Assembly (NCBI GenBank): GCA_009103225.1
Contig: RHPI01002069.1
Location: 459,378-523,377 of the forward strand
Origin: Chlorokybus atmophyticus
Taxonomy: Eukaryota; Streptophyta; Chlorokybophyceae; Chlorokybales; Chlorokybaceae
DNA length: 64,000 nucleotides
Reading direction: 5' to 3'
Position 1 is the stretch's first letter, and the number at the start of each line of letters is the position of its first letter. Shown in pieces: positions 23,769 to 35,579 of the stretch. Position numbers and translations under genes: made by a program. Under the pieces are notes generated by a model that saw only the letters and a list, made by a program, of their open reading frames with translations, did no database searches and had not been told where the DNA came from.

Positions 23769-26516
23769 TCAATACCCCTCATCAGAAGTGGTAACGGAGG
23801 TATGAAAGGGAAGCCACTTGCGAGCAAGTTTGGCTGCTATTGAGTGGTCTGCTTGACCAAAAGCATATGAGAATCCGTAGATCTTCAGCTCCCCCGCATC
23901 AGCGTCATGGTCCATGCGCCCGCCCCCAAGCGGAGTAACCTGACACAGTGCAATGCTTGTGCAAGATGCCAAAAGACACGCAACCACTGCACCCCTGAAC
24001 CCTCCATTGAGCTGGTGATATTCAAACAGCAGTACGGGTGGCGTGGTGTACTGAGCATACCTCAATGCTGATGAGGCCAAACTCTTGCCGCTCCTTGTTG
24101 AAAGCATTCAGAATATCTTGATGGTATTCAGCATTGGAACTCCCCCGTACAATCTGCAGACGCACACGTGAGAGGTCATCATCACTTGTGAACGCTGTCC
24201 ATGGCTATCTACAGCAAGTGTCATACCACGCGCTCCCTTCCCAGGTGGTCTTTGATTACGACAGCTATGTACTTAAATATGCCTGCAACATCACCAACCT
24301 TGCATCACCAACCTTGCCGCCACTATCACCATTACACATTGTGCAACATCTTACTGTTGCAGCACCTTCATCTATAACAAACGGATCCAGTTGCTGAAAC
24401 AAATCGTCCTTGGCAGGTTGACCCTCCGCTAGCCACTCGTCAATGAGAACCCTTGAGACAGAAAAGGGCGCGGGCATAGAAAATGGTCTGCACAAATGCA
24501 CTGAGTTCAGCATGGCAAGCAAGCGCTGTCTGGCAAAACTGAAACACTAAAATCCGGCCAAAATCAATTTGTCAACTGTAAAGGTAAGCACCTCCCAAAC
24601 AGTAGAGAAAAGTCAGCATTGCGGCGGGTCAACGCTGTCCTTAGCCAATCCTTGTGGAACCACCGCACATCCTGCAGTGCGGCCAACCTAGCTGAAAGTG
24701 AAGCGGGTGTGCTGCACTAAATAGCACACAAACAAGACCATGACTGACCTGGAGCTCCTTGCCATCCGGCTTAGGTGGTGGTGGGGTGCTTGGTGAAGAC
24801 GCATCTGCCACGGCGCTAGCGGTGAAGCCTACCATCAACGAAGAAGGAAATGGCCAGGGCTGGCTGCTATGGTACCTGCGCAAGGACGCTCTCAGGCAAA
24901 TACTAATAGAGTGCAGCGACCAAAGTCATCAAAAAGTAGACAAGCCAATGGCAAATAGGCGCCTGTCAATGCTCAAGCGTGACCGATTCGCAGCAACTGG
25001 TCTTGCAACACACCTGACTGAATCAGGGTCAACTACTACATTAGCCTCTTCCGACACTTCTCTGACAACACTCATCTCCATGGTTTCACCAATCTCTGCA
25101 AACATGCATTCGCTGGTCAGCACCTTTGACAGAAGCCTAAAAGAGTACAAGCCACTTGCCTGCAAATCCTGCAAGAATTGAATAACGCCCATCTGCCCAG
25201 CGACCCTGCAAACATTGATCAAGAGTCAAAACGGTGTGTCAGCAGGCTACATGTACAACGACAACAGCTTGGAACATGACACACCAACAATGGTCCTCAG
25301 CAGTTCGTACTGTCTGCATGCTGTCTGTATGCACGACACAAACAAATGCCATAACAGTAGCTAACCTGATGACCCAGCAACACATAGTCACTACTTGAAA
25401 CCCGCATGATGACAGCTGGGTCCTGCACAGGAACGTGTGCAGGCTTGTGTTAGAACAGAATAGAGTGAGGACCGCACGGGCGGGATGCGCATTGGACTGA
25501 AGCACAACTTGCCATGCGAGGATGATGTGACGAACCACAGGCTGAGTTGCTGCACTTTAGGGCATGCCCAGCGCTCCTAGGTTCTGTTATCGACCCACAT
25601 CGCCCACAGAAAGCCTAGTGGGACCCCGAGCACGTGTCTCGCAGTGATAGTCGTGCAATACTGCAGACAACTTATATCATAGAGCGTGACAACTGACCTG
25701 ATTCCTCTGCCACTCTGTCATACCACGTGCGTATGCGAGTAAGGCAGCGTCCACAAACGGCAACTGTGGCCCTGCAGATCGAAGGTCTGCCAACTGCGCA
25801 TCATTGCCGCCAAGTTCCTCTGGTGTCAACCCTTGCCTGTAATATCAAAGCCGCGTAATTGTCGTGGAGTACACCTCGCTAATGAGTAATCCTGATCCTG
25901 TGACTTGCAAGCAATGTATGCAGCCTAGCAATGCACTTGCCCAGGGCTGGCCTCGAAGTCTACGGCGAACAACGGCGTGTTGTCCGCAGATAGGCCGAGG
26001 AATATTGGTCGCAGCTGAGCGAGTTGGACTGGCAGCTTGCCTGCTTGCAACAAAATAGCTTGCAACCTGTCGCCTTTGGTCACCAGGTTCTTGCCTTTCC
26101 AGATGGGCACCACCTGAAGTGGACCAAGTCCTTAGAATGAGTTTGTCACATATGGTGTATCATACAAATGCATCCTGTCAGGGAAGTCTGTTGTTGAACT
26201 AACCCAACCATGGGTACGACTGCAGGTGTGCACGCACGAGGCTAGTAGACGAGCTCATTGCCGATGACATCCAATCGGCATCTTCGCGCAAGATGGACTC
26301 CCTTCTCAAGGCGTGATCGGCATAAAACACAGTCTGCTTGCGGACAGCAACATGAGTGTCTTGAACATCAAGCTCTGAACATTGCAGCTGGTTACCAAGT
26401 AGCAGCTTACACGCATTGGTAATAGTTTTGGCTGAGCTGCAATCTGCGTTGGTGCTGCGGTTGCCACTGTTGCCACCCAACGGTTTCCTGCAGTTGAAAT
26501 CATAGGACGCATGCAA
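23769..26516 (-). CDS. Fusion: NUDT12-like NADH pyrophosphatase + Janus/Ocnus phosphohistidine phosphatase
   Basis: Thirteen exons give one 527-residue frame: 26204-26516, 25941-26130, 25698-25836, 25513-25614, 25366-25422, 25160-25205, 25014-25095, 24763-24875, 24592-24691, 24366-24487, 24227-24282, 24061-24153, 23769-23939. Residues 1-400 are NUDT12/NudC-like, a family that splits NAD(P)H or removes NAD caps from RNA: N-terminal ADHALRRESILREDADW, zinc ribbon Cys217/220/235/240, Nudix box 280-302 (GFAEIGE...REVSEEANV, Asn for the last usual Gly), and signature SQPWPFPSS from residue 315. Residues 415-527 are a 14-kDa phosphohistidine phosphatase: DEGIFKYI, IVRGSSNAEYH with catalytic His451, LGGGRMDHD, IYGFSYAFGQADH, ending SDEGY. 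Exon 24366-24487 holds both the Nudix end (MPAPFSVSRVLIDEWL) and the phosphatase start (LDPFVIDEG) without a stop. Four introns are GC-AG. The first exon's ATG is less certain. Confidence 0.87.
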
Positions 26517-27151
26517 TTAGTTTACATGTATTTGAGGCCTGACGACAAGCTGGCACCCTCTGCATTCATACTGCATGTGTCCATACTACGCTGAACGTCA
26601 CTTCCGCCGGCATGACAAGCTGCACAGGCATGTCGACAACGCGCACAGTATGACGCGACCGTGAAGACGAAAAGCGAGCAGACGCAACATCAAGGAAGCT
26701 ACGAGTTGCAGGGTGCAAGGCATGCATGCAAACGAGGACAGGTGGCACCAAGTTGCCAGTGCAAAGCGCACCACGCAGTCGAGGGGGACAACGCCGGCGA
26801 TCAGGTGTCCGCACAACCACGGCGGCAGCACCAAAAGCCAGGCGACGGGCAGCCAACGACGGTCCTCCCCACCCCAGTGCTGTTACAGCGGCGGCGGCAG
26901 TGCCCGCCATGCATGCGCAACAGCACAATGGAGCTCACTGGCTCTGCTCACACAATCCTACTTAGGGTTTCGTTGCTGGAAGCTGAAACGGACTGAGTTT
27001 TGAAGCGTTTGAAATGTTTGAGAAGGTGCAAAACTGTGCAAGCCAGCGGCGGCGGCGGCGGCGGCGGTGCCGCCGGCGAGGTGATGGAGGTAGTGGCTGG
27101 CGTGCGGCGTAGTAGTAGGCATCCCAGAGGCTTGTGCTCAGAGACGTTGCC
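26517..27151. promoter_or_regulatory. Divergent promoter region (NUDT-PHPT / TRAIP-like)
   Basis: About 635 bases lie between two start codons pointing apart. A full telobox (TTAGGGTTT) is at 26962-26970, and a GCGGCGGCGG run lies at about 27047-27076 just before the TRAIP-like start. The GC-rich open frames here look like composition shadows. Confidence 0.5.
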
Positions 27152-29695
27152 ATGAGCTGCCCCATCTGCTCGGGGAGCTTGACCGACCGATCCGCCGAGG
27201 ACTACGCCGAGCCGTACGCCAGCAGGGTCTGCGGCCACGTCTACCATCAGGAGTGGTGAGTTTGGCTGTGTAATGACAAACGCTTTATGCACATGTTACG
27301 TTTGTACGGCTGTCATCTGGCACAGCCTGTCTGCGCCATGAATGCACGGGGAACACTGTCTTGATTAGCACAGTGCAAGAAAGGACTACTTGTCCCAATC
27401 ACGTATGTTTCCCTCCATTTAACATGTTGGACATGCGCCTCTTGGGTTTTTGGTCTACTAGCACTATGGCAAACATTGCTTTCAAGCAATGCAAGCCTAA
27501 CGAGCACACTGCCCACAAACTGTGCCTTGCCCACACTGCTGCACGAGCATGCAAAGCTTGAGTGCCTGTGTGCATGTCTGGTCGTCACAGTACGCAGTGA
27601 TGACTTGTTTTGCATCTGTATAACACGCGTCCCTTACGTGCAGCATCTACAAATGGTTAGAGTGTGCGCAAAAGCCTGCGTGTCCGATTTGTAAGCAGCG
27701 CTGCGGGCTAAACGATGTCATCCGACTCTTCTGGCCCGCTGCTGAAGATGAAAGGCGGTCGAGTGCGCTTGCAGTGACAACCACAACCAGGAGTGAGGAT
27801 GAGGGGCATGCACCACAGGAGACTCTGCATGCCGTCAATCATGCTCTCGCCTCTCAACTCAGGGTATAACTGTAGTTGTTACGGCATGGACTGCAAGTCC
27901 AGCTGTTGATAATTCCTGTTGTGGTTGGAGAGTGATGGTTTTCTTACCATGGGTGGTACGTTTCATTTCACATGACAGGGCAAGATTGAATGCCTGCAGC
28001 GTCAGGTGGAAAGGCTGCAAGACGAGCTCAAGGAGCATCAGGACACAAGAACCGCCATGAGGAAAGAGGTGAGCACATCAGGCCTTACATAAAATTGCAT
28101 GTTACCATGGAGGTGTAAGCTTGATCTGATTTTTACACTCTCTGTGCAGCTCGACCAATATCACTGCAGGCATGCGGAGCTGAAGTCTGCAGTACGAGAC
28201 GCAGTCCGGGAGAAAATGACAACAGCTGATGCCCTGTCCGGCGTGCAGCAGGTGATGTCGGACGCATTGTTGTGCTATGCAGCTGGATACTTGGAGTTGG
28301 TGGCCTTTCAGCGCTGTACCGCGCCTTGCTATGTAGTGGGTTCAAACATCATGTGGTCCAAGTCTGGCAACCGCTGATTTGGTACTTCTCTCAGAACTTA
28401 ATCAGAACCAGGGAGGAACTGCAACGATTGCGTATTGAGAAAGCAGACCTCCAGAGTCGCGTTGATTCAATCAGATTGTACGTGTGTGCTGAGCTATGGT
28501 ATAGAGGAGGCTGTGGATCCCTGCCACCTGTCCTCCTTGTGTCAGGTCGATCCATGATGATGCTACTAACCAAGGTCATATTGCCAGCATCGATGATGCG
28601 GATATGGACGAAGCTGAGTTGGAAAGCCTGCTGCGCTCCCGCAATGTCCATGATGCGGTCCGAATACTGCAGCGCTCTTTGGCGTGCCGCAACAAGTACG
28701 CTGAGTCTTGTTCTCAAGTAGAAACTGTATGTTCTGTTGTTGGGACCATCATGGCCAGCAGCTTTGTGCCGAATGTACTTGCTGGTTGCCAGGGAGTACA
28801 CAAAGCTTGTTGCCAAGTATGAGTTGGAGATGATAAGGATGACAGACTCCAAGCAACATGGTCACGAATCTTATCAGCAGTTGGAGAAGGAAGTATCCAC
28901 GTTGAGAGTAAGCGCCAAATCAGGATGCTAAGCAGGTTCAGTGCCAATGCACGGCTGTTGCATAAGCACAGTACTGCACCTGAACTCATGTGGTGCTTGC
29001 AGAAGCAATGCCTAAAGCTAAAGGCGGCATTGAAGAATGCCAAGGATGACAGCACCGCAAATAAGGCACCTGTTGCAGATAGCGTCTTGTGCCATGCAGC
29101 CTCTGATTGTGCAGAGAAACCGCGAGAAACAGGTGACTGAAGGTGTTGTGCTGCATTGCTCGGCTTTTGACTTGAGTTTGTGCTATGCAACAAGTCTTCA
29201 GGTTGCTGCGTCTGTGTGTTCAAACCAGGGGAGGCTCCGGTTCAGCAGTCTCCAATGACCATACGATGGGTTAAGAGTGCTGCAACAGACCACAGCAATG
29301 GAGGCATGTGTGGAGACCAGCTGCTGGTCTCCAGGCAACCACTAGTCAGTTTGGACAATCGGGCAGTAATGCCAGCTGGCATCACCAATGCTGCTTGGTT
29401 AGAGCCCGTTGTGGACAATGCACGTTTTGTGAAGAGCGGTGCGGATGGCCGTGGAGGGCGACGCACCGTGGTGGCATCATGCCCGGCTAATCGACAGGTG
29501 ACAGCTGGTCATACTTGACAGCAGCATGCGTGACAAGTTAGTTGGCATGGTCAGTGCTGAGAGTCTTGCAATTTCTCGCAGGGTACTTTCCTGCAGCATG
29601 TACCAACGGCGAAGCGAGCAAAGACACTCAGTGGTGTCAGACAAGCTGGACCTTCACTTAGCTTAGAACAGTTCTTCGTGAGACAGAAGGGTTGA
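27152..29695 (+). CDS. TRAIP-like RING E3 ubiquitin ligase with coiled coils and PIP-like tail
   Basis: Ten exons (27152-27255, 27644-27863, 27979-28068, 28150-28251, 28395-28477, 28588-28695, 28793-28907, 29003-29132, 29229-29497, 29582-29695) give a complete 444-residue protein. The RING is at the very N-terminus: Cys3, Cys6, Cys27, His29, His32, Cys35, Cys48, Cys51 (MSCPIC, CGHVYHQEC, CPIC). Residues about 105-320 are charged coiled coil (ECLQRQVERLQDELKEHQ; EELQRLRIEKADLQSRVDSI). The C-terminus ends SLSLEQFFVRQKG, resembling a PCNA-interacting box with Ser in place of the first Gln. TRAIP in animals and its plant relatives ubiquitylates stalled replisomes and acts in DNA repair. The layout RING, long coiled coil and C-terminal PIP fits that family; the function is inferred. 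All borders are GT-AG. Confidence 0.82.
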
Positions 29696-30143
29696 CAACT
29701 CGTCAACAGGCCACAGGTTGCTTGGACTACTGGTTCTTTTGCTTTTGCCTAGAGCAGCAGACTGCATTGCGTGACATAACTGTGACCAAGGCAAGGTTCC
29801 GCCACCTGCAGTGAACTGAACTAGCAGTCGTTGCTTGGAGCTGTGCATTAAAGAGAAGCTGCTTGACTCAGTTGATGGTGTGAACGGCTCCATGCGGGCA
29901 TGCATTGCTGCACGAGATGCTTAAATGTTCCACGGCGAACATTGCACCCGGTCACATGAGCTTTGGACTCAGTGAGACACTCAGTGACGCTGCCTTGCCC
30001 GGAGCAGTCAAGCATTGTTGCAGACTGCATTCACTGCAAGTCACACCAATATGCGAAACAACGCGTGCGCGAGCTACGCAGCATATATACACACTTTTCT
30101 GGTACGCAAGTGCACAATTTTGGTGTGTTTCTACTAAACAATG
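29696..30143. other. Convergent 3' spacer
   Basis: This lies between the TRAIP-like gene and the minus-strand plant-type gene. No coding potential was recognised. Confidence 0.4.
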
Positions 30144-33100
30144 CTATACTGTTGGCAATGGTGTCGCTCGCCTTGTTGGAACAAGAGGCACATTGGGCTG
30201 ATCGAGCAGGCTCACTGAACCTTGCGGCTGTTGCAGTGTAGGCACCACATTACCGGCCTGAGTCATCATACCATTAGGAGCAACATCAAAACGCGCACGC
30301 ATCTGGTGTGAAACCGCTGCTGGAGGCACACTAAATGCAGGCCACGCGGTCAAGGATGAGTCACGCCTCTCCAAGCCGAGGCTCTGCTCTTGCCCAGCGA
30401 TGTCACTGTCCCGACCAAAGCCTTCTTGGCGAGGGAGGCATTGGTCATCTGCTGCTTTTTGGGGCCTTTGATGGCGGCCAATAGCATCATCCAGACGCAG
30501 CACTGGCACTATGGGTGTCACTTGCGAGTCCCGCGGTGTGGTCATGGGCGTGGATGATATCGACAGCTGACCCGCATCTGGCAGCTCCAAAGACAGCTGA
30601 GGCCGACACACCTTGGCTGTCGTCGCTTGTACTCCGCAACTGGCATACTCGAATGCTTCAAACCTATTAGATTCCCTAAATGACGAGTGCCTGTCAAGCA
30701 CCCGTTGTGCAAATTGCAACTGCAATTGCCTGCTCAGCTTGTGCGATGTCGGCGCACCGGCCTGCCCTGACAAAGCGGACGACGGCATGGAGAACGGTAC
30801 AGCAGTGGATGGTCCTGCACCACGCTTGCCCTGCGATGACGCTAGCTCAAGGAGTTGCACAAGAGTGCTCTGAGAGTGTTGAAGCAAAGCAGTAGCCGCA
30901 CGATCTCAAAACACACTTACCAGACGGCGCTCATGTGCCATTTCCAGCAAACGGTTGTGACAGAGATGCTTAGCGTACCTGTAATGCAAAGAATGTTAGA
31001 GTGGGTATACAATGAACCACAAGCAGCGTACAACAAGTTGAGCTGCAGAACGCACTTTTCTTCTGCTTTGGCGCGGCCTCGCACAGTCATCTCCAGCTTG
31101 GAACATGCTACGTTGTTGACCTCCACCTACCAGAACGACAGCGTCAGCGCTCAAGCTTGTACCGAACTGCATATGTTGCAAAGCTATGCAGTTCTGCTCG
31201 CCTTTGCTGGAAGGCATGCCAATGTGACAAAGCGGACGGACACAAACTGAAAACAGCACAATAACGCACAGCATACCTGGTGGCTCAAGCGTTCATGACA
31301 GCGCCGCATTTCAGCACAGATCTCATCATCTTCTCTTTCGCTTATATCCCACTATTGCAATTCCATTGTCACCATGCACAACCACGTGCAGTGCCATGCC
31401 GAGCAGTTGAACAATGTTATGCTGAATGCATCTTGCCCTCACCGCCGCGTCGTCAAGCAGCCCAGCACTTTGCAACTCCAACACAAGCCTCTCATCCAAG
31501 GTTAACTGTCTGTACCGATCAGTCCAGTCTTCACCTGATGTAGCACCTGTCAGCTTCATGCGCTGCAAATGCAAGCAAAATCCAGTGCACACAACAACTG
31601 AGCCGAACCCGCACAAGCCGTTGGACATTTCATCGAGACATCAGGGCCTTCAGTAGCCGGTTTACTTGACACTTCACTGTGCGAGTTTGTTCTTGCAGGC
31701 ATGGGCAACTGAATGCACTGCGAAGGCTCGTCTTGTGTCTGTTTGGTGTCTCCGATCAGTGCAGCAACAAGTCGCTGCGACACAGACTCAAACGGCAAAT
31801 CACTGCCGGCAGGAGCGCGCTGGTCGTCGCCGTCAACAAGCAGACCAGGTTTGGTTTCTGCAAGCACGAGACTTGATGCGCCACCCGTGAGAAAGGCAGA
31901 TCGTTTAACAAGCTCATCAAGGCCATCCTCCCATGCACACTCCATGGCGGCCCAAACCTGCAACAAAGACCAGGCATTCGTCCGTAGCAACCTTTTGAGT
32001 CAACCATGTAGCACTGAGTGCACACAAATGCATGCGTGTGTGGTGACACGCATACTTATAGTATGGCACATTGTTGTGGGTACTTGTGCATTAGTATATG
32101 CAGACACCCTCAGGTTCTGCCTAATCAGGGAGTGAACGCATGCGCATTTGACTTGTCAGCTGAAAACCAAGCGTCGACATCTTCACTCATGCTACAACTG
32201 AAGGAATGTCTGTGCTGATCCCAATAGTCACACAGAGGACTGCATGATTAACGAGGATGCGCATGTGCCTTACCTTGGTGTAGTGGTCTCCCAATGTGGG
32301 AATATGCAGAGGCTGAGAGGGGTCAAGCGGCTCAAGCTGTGCAAAATGCTCTGGCAAAACTGGTGCGAAGTACGGCTCAACAGATCTCCAAAAGCCAACA
32401 GGTGCAGCCTTTTCGCTAATATACGCCGCAGCAGCAGGGTATTCAATATCCATGTCAGCCTCGGCTAACCGCTCGATGGCGACCTCCATAGCACTTGTCT
32501 TGTCACGCTGTGCAGACTTGCTTGATTTGCCATTCTTGCTCTTTCCTTTCGCCTTTGACTTCTGCACACTGCTGAACACAACAGAGTTCAGTTCCGTATT
32601 GATGTTGCTAGCCTTGGAGGAGGCATGTACACACAAGGCGGTAGAATGACAAGCCACATAATGAATTGTAAGGTTTGTTATCTCTTAATCTGTGGTGAAC
32701 GCACAAGCGGGTGTACACATACTCACATGTCATTAGGCTGGTAATGCGACGCCGGAGAGCTGGTGACTTTTGAGCCCTTTGTTTTGCTGCTGCTTTTGAT
32801 CTTCTTGAAGACAGGGCCGTCGCAGCACTGCGTTTCAACTTGCGTATGACTGGGTACGCGGTCACCGGCAGCCGCGTTCAACTTTTGTGCGTCCGTATGT
32901 ATACTTGCACTACTGTGCTTGCTACATGCGCCAGCGTTGCTTATTCTTTTAGCCGGCACGCCAGATTGCTCCCTCCCTGATTTGAATAATGAGCCGTTGC
33001 TGAACTTGCTGTGCTGGCGATCGATGCCTTCCAAGCTTTCGGGCGAATGTACAAGGCCTGGGGCATGCTCCAGCTGTCGATGTTTCGATTTTTGCCGTTC

Positions 33101-34710
33101 TACACTATGAACAAAACCTTCAGATGGAGACCTGCACAATTCCTACCATAAGAGCAAGGCGCACGAGGACATGAGACATGTCACTGCACGAAGATCAGAA
33201 TACAATACCTTTTGGATGCAGACGGTAGCAAAGCACCCCTGCCATCTCTCGACACATCACTGCCAGCATGAACGCTGTTGCTGTGTCCCGCTAGCTTTCC
33301 AACCTTGCTTAAGGCATCTGCCTGCCGCAAGCTGCCATCCCCAAACCCTGAAGCAGCTCCAGGGGCTGTGGCCTCGGAGCGATGATGATGTTTTCGTTTG
33401 CGGCGAATGCTTTGGCTACTCATTGCAGGTCTATCCAGCTGATCGCTAGACGTCGCTCCATTAGATTGAGACAACCGTGCTGCAAGCTCTTTGCGCGCAG
33501 CTGAAGCCCCAAGCGCACTGGATTTCTGCAAGCACAGTTAAAATCAAAGCCTGTATCCATCAGGCTGTGTAACTCACTGATGACACTTTGAGCCCATTGA
33601 AGCTCATATACCTGCACATGGCGGTCCTCTGCGCGCGCTGAATCAGATTTTCTCCTTGACACCTCATCTGCTGGATGTTGCCTACTTTCTGTAGTGCCCA
33701 GCCCTACCTTATGTCCTGCGCCTGACTTTGCTTGCAACTCATCGTTGCAGCGCATTTTTGCGTTTAATTCACTCCGCCAGCTGTCTAATCTTCCAAGAGC
33801 ATCATCGAGAGAAGCCAATTGGCGCCTGTTGAGGTTATGATGGGTTTGATACCAGAAGTGTGCAGGACACATACGAAGCTTTCCACAATGCGCGTGTACC
33901 TGCCAAACTCCCCAAGCTTCCGCGCTGCAAGAATTAGACGCTTGACGTCTTGAACTTTCCACTGGATGGGAGAATCCGGTGCGGTGTAATGCAGTTCCCC
34001 TTCTTGTGTGATGGATGGCACAATGTGCTTCAGAAGTGCAGACGGCCAAACCTCTTCTGTTGATGTCGCCAGCTGTCCCAACGACAGCACCTTACCAAGC
34101 CCAGTGGTCTCCCCGACAGCAGTGGCATGGGCTGCTGGCGCAGCACCATTTGATGGAACAATGCTTGTTGCAGTGTGTCGAATGCCCCCATTGGATCGAG
34201 ACCCCAGCCCACTCTGCTGTGATGAACTGGGCTTTGGAGGATACCGCTGCACACACTTCATCAGTCCATCTGACCACTTACGTGATTGAAGATGACACTG
34301 CAGACAGCGGTATACAAGCAAGACTTGCCCTGTATGTGCCTGTTGTAAGAACGAACTAGCTGATAGTGGTGCTGCCTTGTGGTACAGTCTTAGTGCAGAA
34401 AGTTTGCTATAAGCAAGCATCTGCCCAGCGCTACTACTTATACGCATTAAGCTTCTGTCAGCCGCAACCTGGACACCGTTACTGCTTCCGCAACGCTTGT
34501 TTTCGTTACACTCAGCAAGAATAAGAACTTAGCAGCACTGGTACGTCAATGACCTAATTGGTTGTTGTGCTCACAAGTGTGTCAGTAAGTGCTGAAGGCG
34601 CAGTGTCATACCTGGGCAGACTTGGCCATTTTCGGCAAGCGTCCATCAGGAAAAGATTGTGCATTCGGTGCACTCTCAAAGCGAGCTCCATCTGAGGACG
34701 CCAACGCCAT
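30144..34710 (-). CDS. Conserved plant-type protein (At2g19390/At4g29790-like family), function unknown
   Basis: The first exon (34612-34710) reads MALASSDGARFESAPNAQSF. Later exons carry the blocks I associate with this land-plant family: WKVQDVKRLILAARKLGEFGR (34,000-33,900) joined by an intron to RQLASLDDALGRLDSWRSELN (about 33,830-33,730); long serine-, lysine- and arginine-rich stretches with basic clusters such as RRKRKHHHR and KKIKSSSKTK; GFWRSVEPYFAPVLPEHF (about 32,400); SVSQRLVAALIGDTK (about 31,770); LDERLVLELQSAGLLDD (about 31,470); DDEICAEMRRCHERLSHQ; and LLEMAHERRL. It ends RRATPLPTV at 30144. The basic clusters suggest a nuclear protein of very roughly 1,000 residues. I know of no assigned biochemical role. 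The family link is from remembered motifs, not a search, and internal exon borders are approximate. Confidence 0.62.
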
Positions 34711-35140
34711 AGAGCCAATCTACAAACGGGGAAAGGGCCGCAATTTACTAAAGAACGACTCACAGTGCTGCACAGACGGTCTTGCGTTGTAACATCGTCT
34801 CTCTTCACCAAATGCTTGACGCCGAGCAGCATAGCTTGCTTGCAATGTAACAATGTACTAATTGACCTCATTGCTGCGCTGTAATGAGAAAGGGCACAGC
34901 ACAAAATTGAAGTGTACAGCTTGAGAAAACGAAGCATTGCCTTCTTTACGTAAGAGAAGCTACACACGTCGCCTCCAAACGACTGCTTGCACCATAACAC
35001 GATTGCCAGCAGCTTACTGTGGTGCTGTTTCCAGCACGCAAGCGTGCCTGGTCCGTCATGGCCTCCCGCCGCTGCCTCCCTGCATGGCTGCGGTCGCCTC
35101 TCGGCCCCCCAAATACCGTGCACCAAGTCGACGCTCCACC

Positions 35141-35170
35141 CCTGGCCTGGCCCGGCCTGGCCTGGCCTGG
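35141..35170. repeat. Short CCTGG tandem repeat
   Basis: Five to six copies of a CCTGGcctgg/cccgg unit in a row. Low complexity; no function visible. Confidence 0.7.
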
Positions 35171-35240
35171 TAAAACCCTTGGCCACAGCCCAGCAGCGAG
35201 CGAATAATTGAGACAGAGCGGAGGGAGACAGGGCCCACCA

Positions 35241-35249
35241 AAACCCTAA
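35241..35249 (+). promoter_or_regulatory. Telobox AAACCCTAA
   Basis: A perfect 9-base match to the plant telobox, about 530 bases before the start codon of the minus-strand plant-type gene. Regulatory function is inferred. Confidence 0.4.
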
Positions 35250-35579
35250 TTCGGAAACGGGTTCCGCGGATCTGCCGACGCCGAACCTGATCTCATATGC
35301 CGCCGGTCTGACACCGGTCACGTCGGCCCTCCACTGTGCGGCGTGCGCGACACGTGGACACCCGAGTTGAGCAGAGGAAGATACCTTGCCAGCGTGGCGG
35401 TCTGATGTGGCGGAACCAGGTGGTATCAGGTGGTACACTAGCTTGCATTACTGACTCTGCAATGGTGGAGGGTTGAAGTGACAGGTCGTGCATGTTGAGA
35501 ATTGACATTGACACCATTGCCTTGGTAAGTTTAACACACATCTGTGATGCTTGCAGCAACTTGGTTATGAACATGTTGA

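Noticed and set aside
26566-27003. GC-rich open frames on both strands between the fusion gene and the TRAIP-like gene
   Set aside because: No domain, strong composition bias and a divergent promoter position; treated as shadows.
34554-35438. 294-codon minus-strand open frame, the longest here
   Set aside because: No domain. It crosses the telobox and CCTGG repeat, and the overlapping 33-residue first exon in another frame fits the plant-type protein with a proper donor.
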